A DNA stretch of 45,957 bases from Psittacicella gerlachiana (GCF_003585965.1 NZ_NRJF01000020.1:1-45957), one strand, 5' to 3'; positions 1-11,400 are shown, counted from the stretch's first letter. Notes: generated from the letters alone by a model not told the origin. Numbers and translations are program-made.

Positions 1-45
1 ATTGAATTTCTTAGTTTATACTAAATCTTAAGCAGCAGAAATTTT

Positions 46-69
46 AATTCCGTCGAATTCGACGGAATT
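46..69. repeat. Perfect 24-bp palindrome
   Basis: Every base from 46 to 57 pairs with 58 to 69; the centre is GAATTC at 55-60, flanked by CGTC/GACG. Neither side carries a T-run, so it does not look like an intrinsic terminator. It lies about 25 bp left of a promoter-like pair (94-123) and could be a regulator binding site or a mobile-element remnant. Its function is unknown. The remainder of 1-152 shows no gene. Confidence 0.5.
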
Positions 70-93
70 GAATCAGAATCTGGATGTAACATA

Positions 94-123
94 TTTACAT
101 TGTTATCTATAAATAAATAGAAT
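94..123 (+). promoter_or_regulatory. Candidate sigma70 promoter for the KilA-N remnant
   Basis: TTTACA (94-99) and TAGAAT (118-123) are separated by 18 bp, and each matches the consensus at five of six positions. A start of transcription near 130 would precede the Shine-Dalgarno sequence AGGAG at 141-145, which lies 7 bases before the ATG at 153. The combination of promoter, ribosome binding site and start suggests the remnant was once an expressed gene. The call rests on consensus match only. Confidence 0.4.
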
Positions 124-152
124 GGTAACTTAGTATATTAAGGAGAACTTAC

Positions 153-293
153 ATGGCAAAAGTAAAAAGAGATAAGATTGAAGTAAAATGATTTGAGATT
201 CAAATTTATACTGAAGATTTTGAGAATGACTATATAAGTCTAACGGATATTGCAAGATATAAAAGTGATGTGATATTACCCCCTAGGGGGTAA
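153..293 (+). pseudogene. KilA-N domain protein, truncated and interrupted remnant
   Basis: The reading frame starts at ATG 153 behind a good AGGAG. It reads MAKVKRDKIEVK, meets TGA at 189-191, then continues FEIQIYTEDFEN followed by DYISLTDIARYKSD and stops at TAA 291-293. The segment DYISLTDIARYK is the recognisable N-terminal signature of KilA-N DNA-binding domains, found in phage antirepressor-like and mobile-element proteins. In intact relatives a W-M-R-N segment and a long C-terminal part follow; here the coding sense is lost after about 40 residues, where the 32-bp palindrome begins. The protein therefore appears both stop-interrupted and truncated. The family call is from motif recognition. 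A functional short peptide cannot be excluded but seems unlikely. Confidence 0.6.
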
Positions 294-300
294 TATCACA
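269..300. repeat. Perfect 32-bp palindrome, possible bidirectional terminator
   Basis: TGTGATATTA at 269-278 is exactly complementary to 291-300, and the centre CCCCCTAGGGGG is itself palindromic. The hairpin would be very stable. It lies 38 bp beyond the stop codon of the leftward hydrolase gene and inside the end of the rightward KilA-N remnant. Flanking T content is modest: CTTTTAT when read leftward, ATTATTTTA when read rightward. It could terminate transcription between the converging units, or mark the junction where the KilA-N gene was cut. Confidence 0.5.
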
Positions 301-338
301 ATGCAATTATTTTAAGAAATTGACCTTATACAAATTTA

Positions 339-1493
339 CTACTTAACTTGTTCCCACCAAGTTTGAGTTGGAAGATCCATATAACTAAAAGTTGTGCCAA
401 TAATTGGAGTCCCCACAATTAATTCCGGATAGATTTGTGCTTTTTTCTCGAGATAAATTTTAATTGGAGTATCCCATTTATGTTTGGCAAGATCAAATTT
501 ACCCCAATGAATTGGCACTACCCTTTTTGCTCCAAGATCTTTAGCCGCTTGTAATGATTGCTCAGGGAACATATGAATAAATGCCCATTGCTCATTATAT
601 TGCCCGTTTTCAATAAATGCGAGATCAAAGCCTCCAAATCTCTCTCCAATTTGTTTGAAGTGATCACCATAACCACCATCACCAGAGAAAAATACTTTAA
701 AGTTATCTGCAGTTGTTATTACCCAAGATCCCCATAAAGTACGTGCATTGTCGTTAAAACTACGTCCGGTAAAGTGTTGGTTTGGAGTTAAGGTATAAGT
801 AATTCCATTGATTTGAGTACTTTCCCACCAGTAAAGCTCGGTTACTTTTTGTGGATCTACACCCCAACGCTCTAAGTGAGCTTTTACCCCGAGCGGAACA
901 ACAAAATGATCCACTCGAGTATGTAATTCTTTAATTGCTTTATAATCTAAGTGATCATAGTGGTCATGAGATAAAACTACTACATCGACATGAGGAATAT
1001 CACTAGTTTTTGGTAAATATTCCATTTTAAATGGTTTACCAATAAAAGATACTGGTGAAGACTCATAAAACACGGGATCGGTCATAATAACTTGATTCTC
1101 AAGTTTTCCTACTAAAGTCGAGTGACCTAACCAAATAAACTCTCCATTGGTTAATGTACTTACTTGTGGTTGCACACTAGGGAGCGGAGACTTAGGCGCA
1201 CGAGGATTTTCTCTAAAAGTATTCTCGGCAATAAAATCGTAGAGTAAACGCCAGCGAGACTTATTCTCTTGTCCTTCAACTTCCACACTCACAGGTATTT
1301 CTACGAGATTCGAAAAAGTTTGTGTTTGCACATTGTAAGTTGGAGCTTGCTCCATCCGAGCAAGAGTTTGAGCATTAGGTTTGCCGCCAAATACAGGAGC
1401 AAATTTTACAAATAGAAATAAAGCTACGCTTAAGACTACTAAAACTATTAATAGCCATTTAAAAATAAACCAGAATATTGCTAAAAATTTCAT
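339..1493 (-). CDS. Membrane-anchored MBL-fold metallo-hydrolase (RomA/UlaG/NAPE-PLD-like)
   Basis: This 384-residue protein has an uncleaved-looking hydrophobic N-terminal anchor (about residues 3-29), so the catalytic domain probably faces the periplasm. The domain shows WLGHST (121-126), DPVF (139-142), the metal-binding HDHYDHLD (176-183), H240 in NQHFTGR, GDGGYGDHF (271-279) and PIHWGKF (327-333). H176, H178, D180, H181, H240, D272 and H329 are the expected metal ligands of the superfamily and all are present. Length and motif order fit the RomA/UlaG-like group related to NAPE-phospholipase D; the substrate cannot be told from sequence and may be a phospholipid or another phosphodiester. 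The ATG at 1493 is chosen because it places the anchor at the extreme N-terminus; the Shine-Dalgarno is weak. It ends with TAG and is monocistronic here, with its own promoter at 1587-1615. Confidence 0.85.
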   Translation of the reverse strand: MKFLAIFWFIFKWLLIVLVVLSVALFLFVKFAPVFGGKPNAQTLARMEQAPTYNVQTQTFSNLVEIPVSVEVEGQENKSRWRLLYDFIAENTFRENPRAPKSPLPSVQPQVSTLTNGEFIWLGHSTLVGKLENQVIMTDPVFYESSPVSFIGKPFKMEYLPKTSDIPHVDVVVLSHDHYDHLDYKAIKELHTRVDHFVVPLGVKAHLERWGVDPQKVTELYWWESTQINGITYTLTPNQHFTGRSFNDNARTLWGSWVITTADNFKVFFSGDGGYGDHFKQIGERFGGFDLAFIENGQYNEQWAFIHMFPEQSLQAAKDLGAKRVVPIHWGKFDLAKHKWDTPIKIYLEKKAQIYPELIVGTPIIGTTFSYMDLPTQTWWEQVK

Positions 1494-1534
1494 ACTTTAT
1501 GTTGTTTTTTACGTTTTCTTATTGTGTTATTACT

Positions 1535-1550
1535 GCCAAATTTCTTTGGC
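1535..1550. repeat. Short inverted repeat in hydrolase 5' leader
   Basis: GCCAAA (1535-1540) and TTTGGC (1545-1550) form a 6-bp inverted repeat around a 4-base centre, between the candidate promoter and the start codon of the hydrolase gene. It could be a leader hairpin or an operator half-site pair. An arm of six bases is short enough to be chance. Confidence 0.25.
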
Positions 1551-1586
1551 TATACAGAAGCTCTTAATTAAGATTTATGCTTATCA

Positions 1587-1615
1587 ATTATAAGCAACAT
1601 AAAAGTAAATAACAA
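1587..1615 (-). promoter_or_regulatory. Promoter of the MBL-fold hydrolase gene
   Basis: Reading leftward, TTGTTA (1615-1610) and a perfect TATAAT (1592-1587) are separated by exactly 17 bp, an excellent sigma70 pattern. Transcription would start near 1580, giving a leader of about 87 bases. The inverted repeat GCTTAT/ATAAGC (1579-1584 and 1590-1595) overlaps the -10 box and the start point, a typical position for a repressor operator, but no regulator can be named. Confidence 0.65.
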
Positions 1616-1927
1616 GATATAAAAATTGATAACTCTTATGAATATAAGTTAATAATCATCTCCTTTTGTTTACCCCTCTTTGCTTCTTGTTAGCTTTGGC
1701 ATAGAGTTTAAGAATGCTAATTATTTTGATCATAGCTCTTTAATATTTATCTTTAATACTTCTTAGTTTTCCCTACACTTTCTTTCCCCCTCCTGTTTAA
1801 TATCAAGTTATTCCCTTAAATCTCTATAGTTGCTCCCATGCAACTTTAATCATCTCCTTATCCTACAAAATATAATTCAAACTTATAACTCCTTTGAGTT
1901 CATGCCAAACTTTTCCTCCTCATAAAT
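1616..1927. other. Intergenic stretch without a convincing gene
   Basis: The space between the hydrolase promoter and the giant-gene terminator is pyrimidine-rich on the plus strand and shows no RNA gene. The only small frame noticed runs leftward from ATG 1733 to TGA 1656 (25 residues, MIKIISILKLYAKANKK...), hydrophobic then basic, with no good Shine-Dalgarno. It is not called as a gene. Confidence 0.5.
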
Positions 1928-1969
1928 AAAAAAAAGTGCTAATTAGCCCAAAAGCTAACTAGCACTTTT
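1928..1969 (-). terminator. Intrinsic terminator of the giant adhesin gene
   Basis: Read leftward, a stem of 12 paired positions with one A-C mismatch (1965-1954 against 1947-1936) closes a 6-base loop. The stem extends through AAAA/TTTT pairs and is followed by eight T residues (1935-1928). It begins 28 bp after the TAA stop of the giant gene. On the plus strand the tail is weaker (TTTT then AAATTTATTT), so the main direction is leftward. Its presence shows the giant gene is not co-transcribed with the hydrolase gene downstream. Confidence 0.85.
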
Positions 1970-1996
1970 AAATTTATTTGTATTTTGTGAGATTAA

Positions 1997-2470
1997 TTAC
2001 TTCTCAGAACTTTTCTTATTTCCTTTCTTTAATAAAGTGTAGGTTTTTAAATAACCTGGAACTAAGATACAAGCTCTTTCGAATCTCTCGCGATCAATGC
2101 CTGAGATATCGTACTTGCTAATTAATTCTCTAATCGCAAGGTTATTGATATCTTCATCACTTACTCCATAACGTTCAAGTACGTCGTCAATTGTGATGTA
2201 ACATGTCGAAATGCGGAATTCATTTCTCATTACTCCTATACCTTCACCTGCTGGTAATGGTAAGTCACTTTCAGCAACAAAACTTGTATCTTTACGGATT
2301 AAGAGATCGCTTTGCTCCGCTAATAACCAATCACTGTAATTAGTTGGTGGAATTTCTGCATCATTACGTTTTACAGCTTTATAGCGAGTAATTGGAGTGT
2401 TAGCTACAAGAATACGGCGTTTGTTCGAGAACAGATCCGCATAACCTGTATCGTCTCCAGTAAATGATGA
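1997..2470 (-). other. C-terminal non-repetitive cap of the giant adhesin
   Basis: The last 157 residues break from the N/T/S-rich repeats into an ordinary mixed composition with charged and aromatic residues. Visible elements are SNKRRILVANTPITRYKA, a Pro-rich turn LPLPAGEG, then a predicted helical part containing DVLERYGVSDEDINNLAIRE. The tail is basic (KKGNKKSSEK). Two Cys (codons 2201-2203 and 2069-2071) have 43 residues between them, and the second is 23 residues from the end. In HMW1 a Cys pair near the C-terminus tethers the protein to its outer-membrane secretion pore; a similar anchoring role is an inference here, because the Cys spacing differs. Confidence 0.6.
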
Positions 2471-5400
2471 GTCTTTGAGATCTATTACATCCCCACGAAT
2501 GTTCAGATCTGCTGCTCCACTTGAGTTAGTATTTCTCGTAATCACATCCCCATCGGTAGCTGTAAGGTTCACGGTAGCTTGAGTATTTTCTAGAGCCGTG
2601 ATTGTAACATTATCTAGAGTTACATTGCTTCCGGTTACACTTACAACTCCACTTTCATTGGCGGTAGAAGAGATTGCTACATTACTTAACTCCACACTTG
2701 CGGTAGCATTAATAGTTACATTAGCTCCACCAAGAGCACTTGCACCACTTACATTAATGCTATTATTCGCACGTAAGTTAGTATCACCTGCACTACTGTG
2801 AACTGTAGTTCCAGAAATACTTAAGTTTTCACCAGTAATATTAGCACCTTGAGCAGCACTAATATTTGCCTTGCTAATGGTTACTTCCGCACCACTTAGA
2901 GTAACTTGACCACCTACAGAAGCATTAGTACCTGTAATCGTTAAGTTATTTGGTGTGGTTACTGCTAAATCACCTCTAGCAGTCAGGTTACCATCAGTTA
3001 AGCTTACTTGGTTACCACTTAGACTTACGTTATTTGCGATAACATCTAATTTATCCGTTACTAAGTTATTGCGTGCATCTAATCCTAGATCTTCTTCTAC
3101 AACAATGCTTGTACCATTTTCTACAGTTAAGTTACCTGTAGTTACATTTAAGCTGTTAGCAATCACTTGGAGATTATTACCTAAAGTGATGTTCTCAGCG
3201 GTAATGTTAATTGTACGCACCGCAGTGAGGCTTCCACCTTTCACGCTTACATTACCACTTGGAGATGCAAGGTTAAGATCTCTACCTGCTGAGAATGTAG
3301 AATCAGTTGCCGTCAGATTATTTGTACCCGTTACACTGAGATCGCCATGGGTCGTTGCTAAGCTTGAACCTGAGATCTCGGTTTGCGTAGTACTTAAATC
3401 TCCAAGAGAAATCTCTTGCTCTGCACTTAACTTAGAATCTGCCACATTAATTGTCGTACTACGGAAACTAATGTTTGCCCTTGCGGTTAAGTTAGAGTTG
3501 TTACTTACCTTAATGTTCGTGCCTTTGAGAGCTACGTCAGTTGCATTTACTGCGGTATTACTTACACTTACATCACCAGCTGTTGCTTCTAACAGAGCTT
3601 GTCCTGCAGTTGCATTCACTTGGCTATCAGCTAAGTTTAAGTTTTGAGCAGTAATAGTAACAGCTTCCCCCTCTACCTGAGCTTGGCTTAAATCTACTTT
3701 AGTGGTTGCAACAAGAGTAGCATTACCAGTTTGCGTTGTGAGACTCGCATTGGTAGCTGTAATCGCCGTAGTCGCTTTTACAGTTACCCCAGTATTTGCA
3801 TTAACTTGAGCATTCTCTAAAGTAACCTCGCCTGTGGTTGCCTCAAACGTAGCATCCGCTTGGGTAGTCACGCTAGTATTAGTAACTTTTAAGCTCTCAC
3901 CTTTGATATTTACGCTATTAGTTTGAGCATCTACACTTGTGTTATCAAGAGTAGTTACCCCCTCGGTAGTTTCTACAGTCGCTGTACCAGTTTGAGCGGT
4001 TAACTCGCTGCTTGCCATATCAAGACTACGACGAGATCTTACTAACACACGATCTTTAGCTTGAGCTTTGAGTCCGGTAATGCTTGCACTATCTTGAGCG
4101 ACAAGACTAATATTTTCTTGGCTTGCGCTTAGACTTGCATTGTTAACTACTACTTGGTTTGCACTTAGAGCTACATCTTCCCCTGTGATACTACTATGAT
4201 TCGTAATCGCAAGGTTAGTTGTTGCACTTAGATTTACGCCACCTTGAGTTGCGGTTAAGTTCGCCTTGTCTACCGAAATATTAGCTGCACTTACCGCTAG
4301 TGCCGAAGTGGTTGCGGTTAAGTTAGAATCTGTGAGCGTAACATTATTTTGTACATTTACATTTACCGCTTGTCCTTTCACATTAGAAGCTGTTACTTCT
4401 AAGTTAGAGTCCGTAGCCGTAGCTGTAAAGTTCACAGCTCCACTTTCCGCAGTTACTCCCGAATTAGCTACAGTAATATTATCTTTTGCGGTGAAGTCTA
4501 CATTTGCCTGTTCAGCGGTGTAGTTACCACCAGTTACGCTAATATTACCTTGGGTTGCGCTGATCGCTACTCCTTGTCCTGCATTTACAGCAGAATTACC
4601 TAAAGTAACATCTCCCGTTTGGGCTGTTACTTGAGCTGTAGTTGCAGCCTTAACTTCACTATTAGTTAGAGTTACACTTGCTCCGTTTACACTTGCATTC
4701 GTCGCTGTTGCATTGACTTTACTGTCAACTAAAGTCGCTTGATTGCTTGCGTTAACTTGAGCTTGTGCTCCTGTCACCGTAGTATTAGTTAAGCTTACAT
4801 CAGTACCAGTTACTTGAGATCCTGCCGTAGCATTTACGGTAGTGTTATTTAACTCTGCCGTACCTGTACGAGCTTGAACTCTTGTATTACCAGCAGTTGC
4901 CGTTACACTTGCGTTATTTGAAGTAACTTCATTACCTTCAACACTTGCTTGAGTACCTGTAACCTGAGTATTTGCACTGAGGTCTACTTTACCTGCCGAA
5001 GCATTTACGGTTGCAGAACCTGTTTGTGCAGTTACTTGGCTTGCGGTTGCAGTTACGCCCGTAGTTGCATTTACGCTTGCTTGAACCTTACCAGAAACAT
5101 TTGCTTGAGTTAAGGTCACACTACCTGCAGTTGCTTGTACTTGAGCACTTGTACCATTAACGGTGCTATTAGTTAGAGATACATTAGTACCCGTAACTTG
5201 TGCTTTTGCACTTGCTTCTACAGTAGCATTATTTAACTCTGCTGTACCTGTGCGTGCTTCTACTTGAGCGTCGCCTACAGTCGCAGTGAGACTTGCATTG
5301 TTTAGAGTAACTTCATTACCGCTAACGCTTGTGTTAGCCCCTGAAACTTCAGTATTTGCATTTAAGTTAACCTTACCAGCGGTAGCATTGATCGTCGCTG

Positions 5401-8400
5401 CTCCGGTTTGAGCAGTTAAGCTACTATTGCTTACATTTACCTCTTGACTTGCAGTTACTGCTACATTGCCCGTAGCCTCTACTTTAGTATCACCTAAAGT
5501 TGCAGCACCAGTAGTAGCATTAACCTGAGCCTCTTTCGCAACAAGAGCTACATTCGTCAGAGTTACATCTTGTCCACTAATGCTTGAGGTATTAGTATTT
5601 GCATAAACACTTACATTATCTAAAGTCGCAGCTCCTTTAGTTGCATTAACTGTAACAAATCCTTCTTTACCAGTGAGGTTAGAATTGCCATTAATGCTTA
5701 CACTGCTTGCTGTAATGTTCACTGAGCGTTCTGCTACAAGTGCAGTTTGATTTGCAATCTGTACTTTACCTGCAGAAGCACTTAAGTTCACATCCATGCC
5801 CGCTTTCGCTACCACTCCAGAAACATTCACCCCATTAGTACCACTTACACTTACGTTACCAGCAGTTGCGGTTAAGTTAGCGTCAGTGATATTTGTTCCC
5901 GCAGTTGTAGTATCGCCGATAGATACATCACCTTTAGTTTCTGAGAGGCTACCATTAGTCATGTCTATAGTGTTACCACGCACTACAGCATGGTTAGCTG
6001 CACTTGCACTTAAGTTGTTGAAGTTAACCGCTTGACCTGCTACCACTGAGAGATTTTCGCTCGTTGCGGTTGCATTGCTATTGTTAACCTGAACATTATT
6101 TGCACTTAAGGCAATTGCTTTACCTGTGAGGTTACTTGTTGCAATTGTGAGATTATGCGTTGCTGCTAAGTTTACATCTCCGTTACCTGAACTTAAGTTC
6201 GAGTTATCTACAGAAATATTACTTGCATTTACGGTGAAGCTTGTAGCCGTTGCGGTCACATTAGAACCAGAGATAGTTACATTGTTTTGTACCTCTACAT
6301 TTACTGCAGTTGCCGTAATGTTAGACTTAGCTACCTGAAGATTTGAATCTTCCTCTGTGGTTGTAAAGTTCACCACCCCATTAGTAGCCTGTACTTCTGA
6401 ACTTTCTAGGGTAATATTATGACCCGCTTTAAAGTCTACATTGTTATTAGCTGAAGCATAATTGCCCTGAGTAGCAGTAATGCTGCCATTACTTGCATTT
6501 ACCACTACCGCATTGCTTGCATTTACGCCAGAGTTATTGAGGCTGATATTACCTTGTTGTGCAGTTACGCTTGCTTGATCTCCTGCTTCTAATTGAGCAT
6601 TAGGTAGAGAGACATTGCCTACTGCATTTACAGTAATATTGCCTTTAGCGGTCACTTGAGCTTTATCGCCCGTAGTACCATTATTTACGATATCTTGAGC
6701 TGCCGTTAAGCTAATGTTACCACCTGCAGTCATTGGCGTTGCAGTGAAGGTTAAGTTAGCGGTAGTTGCATTTACTTGGATATCTTTAGTTGCGGTTACG
6801 CATGAGTTAGCTAAGGTTACATTGCCACCTTTAAGGTTAGCACTGCCTGTAGCCTGAACTTGCGATTTATCGCTAACCGCTAGATTTACATTTGCACTTA
6901 AGTTTACATCACCTGAGGTTGAAGTAACATTAGTGCTTACTGCGGTAATGTTATTTGCATTTACCGCAAGAGTTTGTTGTGCTTCAAGGTTGCTGTTAGT
7001 TAAGGTTACATTGTCTGCAACTTTAACGTCGATACTACCTTGTTTTGCGGTGATATTAGTGTTAGTTGCCTCTAAATTACCCGCTTTAGCTTCAATTACT
7101 ACCTGACCAGCATTATCACTTACCATGATATTAGTACCGGTAGCAGTTATATTGCCTTTAGTTGCAGTAATGTTCGCTAAAGATTTCGCACTAATATTTG
7201 TACCCTTGCCTAAGCTTACGCTTGTAGCATTTACTTGAGCCGTTGTACCATTAATGGTCGCATTATTAATTACAGCTTGACCTTTGGTTGCGTTAACAAT
7301 TGCATTAGCAGTCGCATTAACTTCACCATTAGTAATGCTTACATTAGCTCCGGTTACACTTGCGTTACCAGCAGTTGCTCCTACTTTACTATCAACTAAA
7401 GTTGCATTCGCAGTTGCTTCTACGCTTGCATTGCTACCTGTTACGCTTACTTGCGTTAAGCTTACATTAGCTCCGCTTACGCTTGCGTTTTGGTTCGAAC
7501 TTACTTTAGTTTGCACTAAAGTTGCATCACCTGTAGTTGCAACTACCTGAGCTAGACCATCTTGAGCGGTAATGTTTGCTCTTGTAACTTCAACCTCGCT
7601 ACCCGTTACGCTTGCTGCACCAGCAGTAGCTGTTACATTAGAATCAGTTACGCTTGCTTTACCACTAGTTGCATTAACTGTAGCGGTAGTACCATTAAAG
7701 CTTGCGTTCACTAGGCTTACTTCTTTAGCTGTTACTTGCGCCTGACCAGCAGTTGCATTAACCGTAACATTGTTCAGCGTTGCCGTATTATTTGCTGTTA
7801 CGCTTGCGTTGCTACCTTGAACATTTACTTTAGTTAAGGTTGCATTTGTACCCGCAGTTACACTTGCATTGTGGTTAGAACTTAACGTTACATTATCTAA
7901 AGTCGCATTGCCCTTAGTTGCGGTAACTTGAGCAGAGCCTCCTTGAGCGGTGATATTTGCTCTTGTAACTTCAACTTCGCTACCCGTTACGCTTGCTGCA
8001 CCAGCAGTAGCAGTCACATTAGAGTCAGTTACGCTTGCTTTACCACTAGTTGCATTAACTGTAGCGGTAGTACCATTAACGCTTGCGTTCACTAGGCTTA
8101 CTGCTTTAGCTGTTACTTGTGCCTGACCTGCAGTTGCATTAACCGTAACATTGTTCAGCGTTGCCGTATTATTTGCAGTTACGCTTGCGTTGCTACCTTG
8201 AACGCTAACATTCGTTAAGGTTGCATTTGTACCCGCAGCTACACTTGCATTGTGGTTTGAGCTTAGCGTTACATTATCTAAAGTTGCATTGCCCGTAGTT
8301 GCATTTACAGTAGCTTGACCGTCTTTAGCTTCTACTTGAGCTCGAGTTAAGGTTACATCTGTACCTGTAACTGTTGCTGCACCAGCAGTAGCATTTACGC

Positions 8401-11400
8401 TCGAGTCAGTTGCACTTACTTGAGCCTTAGCAATTACACTTGCATTGCTTCCGCTTACTTTAGCTTTAGTTAGGGTTGCGTTTACGCCAGCTGTAACTGT
8501 AGCGTTACCACTAGTTGCAGTAACATTAGCCTCAGTTAAGCTTGCATTGCCGGTAGTTGCATTCACTTCCGCTGCCGTACCGTTTACTGTCGCCTTAGTT
8601 AAGGTTACATTTGCTCCGGTTACTTGAGCTTTAGCGGTTGCATTTACCGTAGCGTTATTTAAGTCAGCATTACCTGCACCTGCGTTTACGGTAGCCTTGC
8701 CTTTAGTTGCGGTAACACTTGCGTTGTTTAGGGTTACGCCAACGCCGGTTACACTTGCATTGTTACCCGTCACACTAGTGTTTGCACTTAAGTCAACTTT
8801 ACCAGTAGAAGCATTTACGCTTGCGTCACCTGATTTAGCAGTGAGGCTAGTATTAGTTGCAGTTACACCTGTAGTTGCGTTAACGGTTACACCTGTAGTT
8901 GCATTTACTTTGGTATCTACGAGGTTTGCTTCACCTGAGGTTGCGTTCACTTTAGCCTCTGTACCTGCTTCCACAGTTACATTGGTTAGGCTTACGTTAT
9001 TTCCTAAGATACTTGCCGTATTTGCTGTAGCGTTTACGGTTACATTATCTAGGCTTGCATCCCCATCTGTAGCATTTACAGTTACATAACCAGCTTTACC
9101 AGTGAGGTTAGATTGTTTAATGGTTACACTGTTTGCCGTAACATTTACAGATCTGCCAGCTTCTAGGCTAGTTTTGTTCGTGATTTTCACTTCACCCGCA
9201 GATGAACTTAAGTTCACATCCATACCAGCTTTAGCTGTCATTCCAGAAACGTTCACCCCATTTGCACCACTGAGACTTACATTACCTAAAGAAGCCTCTA
9301 ACTTAGCTCCGGTCACATTAGTTGCTACTGTTGACAGATTACCTAAAGAGATATCCCCTTTGCTTGCCTCTAAAGTACCATTGGTTATATCGATACTATT
9401 ACCACGAACAATTGTGTGATTTGCAGCCGTTGCCGTGAGGTTATCTAAAGTAACTGCCTTAGTTGCATAAATACTAATGTTCTCATTAGTTGCAGTTACC
9501 GTAGTATTAGCAGCACTTACTTGATTACCAGCAAGAACAACTGCCGTACCATTGACATTGCTTTGGTTGAGGCTAAGGTTCTCAGTTGCAGTAAAGTTAA
9601 CTTCACCAGCTGCCGTTAAGTTCGAAGTAGTTGCACTAATGTTATTTGCGGTTACGACAAGACTACTTGCTGTAGCTGCCACATTAGCATTGCTAAAGCT
9701 TACATTGTTTTGTACACCTACGTTAACTTTTTGGGCAGTTACATTGGTATTGCTCACTTGTAAGTTAGAGTCGCTAGCAGTTGCACTGAAGTTCACGTTG
9801 CCGTTCTTCGCTTCTACTACCGAGTTCTCTAAAGTAATGTTATTTGCTGCTTTAAAGTCCACACCACTACTTGTTGAAGTATAGTTACCACCACTTGCAG
9901 TAATGTTACCTTTAGTTGCACTTACCACTACTTGGTTGCCTGCACTTACGCCTGAGTTATTGAGACTCACATTACCATCTTGAGCAGTTACTTGAGCCTG
10001 ATCACCCGCTTGTAATTGTGCATTTGGTAGAGAAACATTGCCTACCGCATTTACGGTTATGTTACCTGCTTTAGCCGTAACTTGAGCTTTAGCTCCATCT
10101 GTACCGCCGTTTACGATATCTTTAGCAGCGGTCAAGCTAATGTTACCACCTGCAGTCATTGGTGCTGCATTAAAGGTAAGGTTAGCTACCGTAGCATTTA
10201 CTTGGATATCTTTAGTTGCGGTTACGCTAGAGTTCGCAAGAGTTACATTACCACCAAAGAGGTTAGCACTGCCAGCAGCATTAACTACTGAGTTCTCAGT
10301 TACGCTGAGGTTCACGCTCGCAGTTAAGTTTACATCTCCAGCACTTGAAGTAAGGTTAGTATTTACTGCCGTAATATTATTTGCCCCTACCTCAAGAGTA
10401 TTTTGCGATACCACTTTACTGTTAGTTAAGGTTACATTATCTGCAACTTTTACCGCTACACTGCCTTTGCTTGCAGAGATATTAGTATTAGTTGCTTCAA
10501 AGTTACCTTTTTGAGCTTGGATCTCAACTTTACCACTCTCCTCAGTTACAGTGATATTGGTACCTGTTGCTTTAATATCACCTGTAGTTGCGGTAATCTT
10601 AGCTTCTGTTTGAGCAGTTACATTAGTACCATTACCTAAAGTTACGCTTGTTGCATTAACTTTAACTACTGAACCATTGAGAGTTGCATTACTAATCGTT
10701 GCCTCTCCTGAGGTTGCATTCACTAAAGCCGTACCTGAGGTTGCATTTACTTTACTATCAGAGATTTCTACACTTGTACCAGTTACCGTTGCATTAGTAC
10801 CAGTTACTTGTGTTCCCTGCGTTAAGCTTGCTTTTCCTGCAGTTGCTTGCACGGTTGCGTTACCTTTGGTTGCCACAATGCTACTATTAGTTGCCGTAAC
10901 GTCAGTTGCTCCGGTTACCGTTGCAGAAGTATTACCTCTTACGTTTGCATTCACTAAAGTTACTTCACGAGAAGTAGCAGTTACATTCGCATTAGTTTGA
11001 GCCGTAACATTAGCATTAGTTAAGCTTACATTAGCTCCACTTACTGAAGCATTTTGTTTCGCAGTTACATTAGTGTTAGTTCCCTTAACATCCTTACCTG
11101 CAACTACACTTGCGTCACCGCTTGTTGCATTTACAGTTACGTTAGTTAAGGTCGCATTACCGGTTGTAGCATTCACAGTTGCATTTCTACCCGTAACACT
11201 TGCATTAGTTAAGCTTACGTTTACACCATTTACGGTAGCATTTTGTTGTGCTGTTACATTAGTGTTAGTTCCCTTAACATCCTTACCTGCAACTACAAGT
11301 GCGTTACCGCTTGTTGCATTTACAGCTACGTTGGTTAAGGTCGAATTACCTGTTGTAGCATTCACAGTTGCATTGCTACCTGTAATGCTTGCATTAGTTA

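Noticed and set aside
189-191. TGA read as Trp, which would restore the KilA-N reading frame
   Set aside because: Trp in the other two genes is encoded by TGG, and the KilA-N frame is truncated soon after in any case. A plain pseudogene is simpler.
1656-1733. A 25-residue leftward small ORF, hydrophobic then basic
   Set aside because: It has no good Shine-Dalgarno, no terminator of its own and no recognisable family; chance is likely in an AT-rich intergenic stretch.
1-2000. Haemophilus-type DNA uptake signal sequences that would support a Pasteurellaceae origin
   Set aside because: No complete nine-base uptake core was found by eye in the flanks, so the taxonomic suggestion rests only on protein resemblance.
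10082-10291. A plus-strand frame in a different register (69 codons, MSFSSICTAV...)
   Set aside because: It has no ribosome binding site or family resemblance and lies wholly opposite the DIVNG module of the giant gene.
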